NCBI RefSeq assembly: GCF_014898075.1
Contig: NZ_CP062976.1
Span: 2,542,001 to 2,606,000 of the forward strand
Length of the DNA stretch: 64,000 nt
Direction of reading: 5' to 3'
Source of the DNA: Neisseria yangbaofengii
GTDB taxonomy: Bacteria; Pseudomonadota; Gammaproteobacteria; Burkholderiales; Neisseriaceae
Below are positions 63,789-64,000 of the stretch, piece by piece; within the stretch, counting starts at the first letter, position 1, and each line of letters begins with the position of its first letter. The notes under the pieces were generated by a model, which was not told the DNA's origin, did no database searches, and worked only from the letters and a program-made list of their open reading frames with translations. The translations under genes and the position numbers were made by a program.

Positions 63789-64000
63789 TTTAAATGCCGA
63801 TTTGGCTGAAGGTTGCGGCATCGACCACGATTTGATGCGGCGCATCAGTTCCGCCAACATCGCTTGTGCCGCCCATGCCGGCGATGCCGTGGAAATGTAC
63901 CGTGCCCTGACATGGGCAAAACAATACGGCGTACGCATCGGCTCTCATCCCGCTTTTCCCGACCGTGAAAACTTCGGCCGCCGCAACATGGTGATGCCGT
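63775..64000 (+). CDS. pxpA: 5-oxoprolinase subunit PxpA, 5' part (runs off window)
   Basis: LamB/YcsF family. GTG start at 63775, overlapping the pxpC end by 14 bases. The first 75 residues show '[42 protein letters not shown]' in pieces typical of the family (SANIAC-x-x-HAGD), then '[19 protein letters not shown]'. The rest lies beyond base 64000. Confidence 0.9.
   Translation, partial: MKTVDLNADLAEGCGIDHDLMRRISSANIACAAHAGDAVEMYRALTWAKQYGVRIGSHPAFPDRENFGRRNMVMP

Overview
The window is a chromosomal segment of a Neisseria species, most likely a commensal or animal-associated one. The clearest sign is the DNA uptake sequence: the 12-mer AGGCCGTCTGAA (the AG dialect; meningococci and gonococci mostly carry AT-GCCGTCTGAA) occurs dozens of times, very often as head-to-head pairs that form gene-end hairpins. 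Typical Neisseria content supports this: Correia-type elements, a periplasmic ATP-dependent DNA ligase, a PTS chain without a permease, and rfbBAC-galE and tex in a capsule-locus setting. Most genes are housekeeping genes. The accessory interest is in two eroded regions and in small mobile repeats.

Layout. 0-14.8 kb: end of a TonB-dependent receptor, an aldehyde dehydrogenase remnant, trpB, a dienelactone hydrolase with an in-frame stop, metY, a bile acid:Na+ symporter family protein, a His-rich MliC-type lipoprotein, polA, a frameshifted AhpD/CMD-family gene, pyrD, a fumarylacetoacetate hydrolase family gene and a Sel1-repeat protein. 14.8-28.9 kb: a ruined capsule (cps) locus. It has a 3'-truncated lipA/kpsC, intact rfbC-rfbA-rfbB-galE, a frameshifted unknown gene, a glycosyltransferase cut by two abutting IS630-family elements, then a lipoprotein, gltS, an IS5-family element and tex. 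The export genes ctrABCD are absent. 29-37.4 kb: leuS, dnaJ, moaA, rhodanese, a PCMT-family methyltransferase, free-Met-R-sulfoxide reductase, tpiA, secG and tRNA-Leu(GAG).

37.4-39.8 kb: a decayed integrated element next to tRNA-Leu. It holds a second copy of the same IS630 element, an integrase N-terminal fossil, a Correia element, a terminase small-subunit fossil, an XRE regulator fossil, and a degenerate copy of the tRNA-Leu 3' half that looks like the far attachment site. 39.8-53.2 kb: DNA ligase, MBL hydrolase, a DUF937-OmpA protein, an SmpA/OmlA lipoprotein with an L,D-transpeptidase-like protein, DUF2478, fabF-acpP, an S9 peptidase, a phosphoribosyltransferase, the PTS trio EIIA-HPr-EI, and rsmJ. 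53.3-64 kb: a PilS/PilR-like two-component system, parC, an AroE-like dehydrogenase paired with a FAD dehydrogenase, and a pxpB-pxpC-pxpA 5-oxoprolinase operon behind a strong predicted sigma70 promoter (pxpA runs off the window).

Small repeats tie the window together. There are four ~106 bp Correia-type elements plus palindromic end remnants, and three copies of a ~143 bp MITE with GAGACCTTTGCAAA ends, one of which still has perfect terminal inverted repeats and a flanking TATTT duplication. I did not find a clearly new defence or biosynthetic system. The most rewarding items are the capsule-locus ruin with its possible poly-A switch, the tRNA-Leu prophage fossil, the MITE family, and the AroE-like/FAD dehydrogenase pair of unknown substrate.
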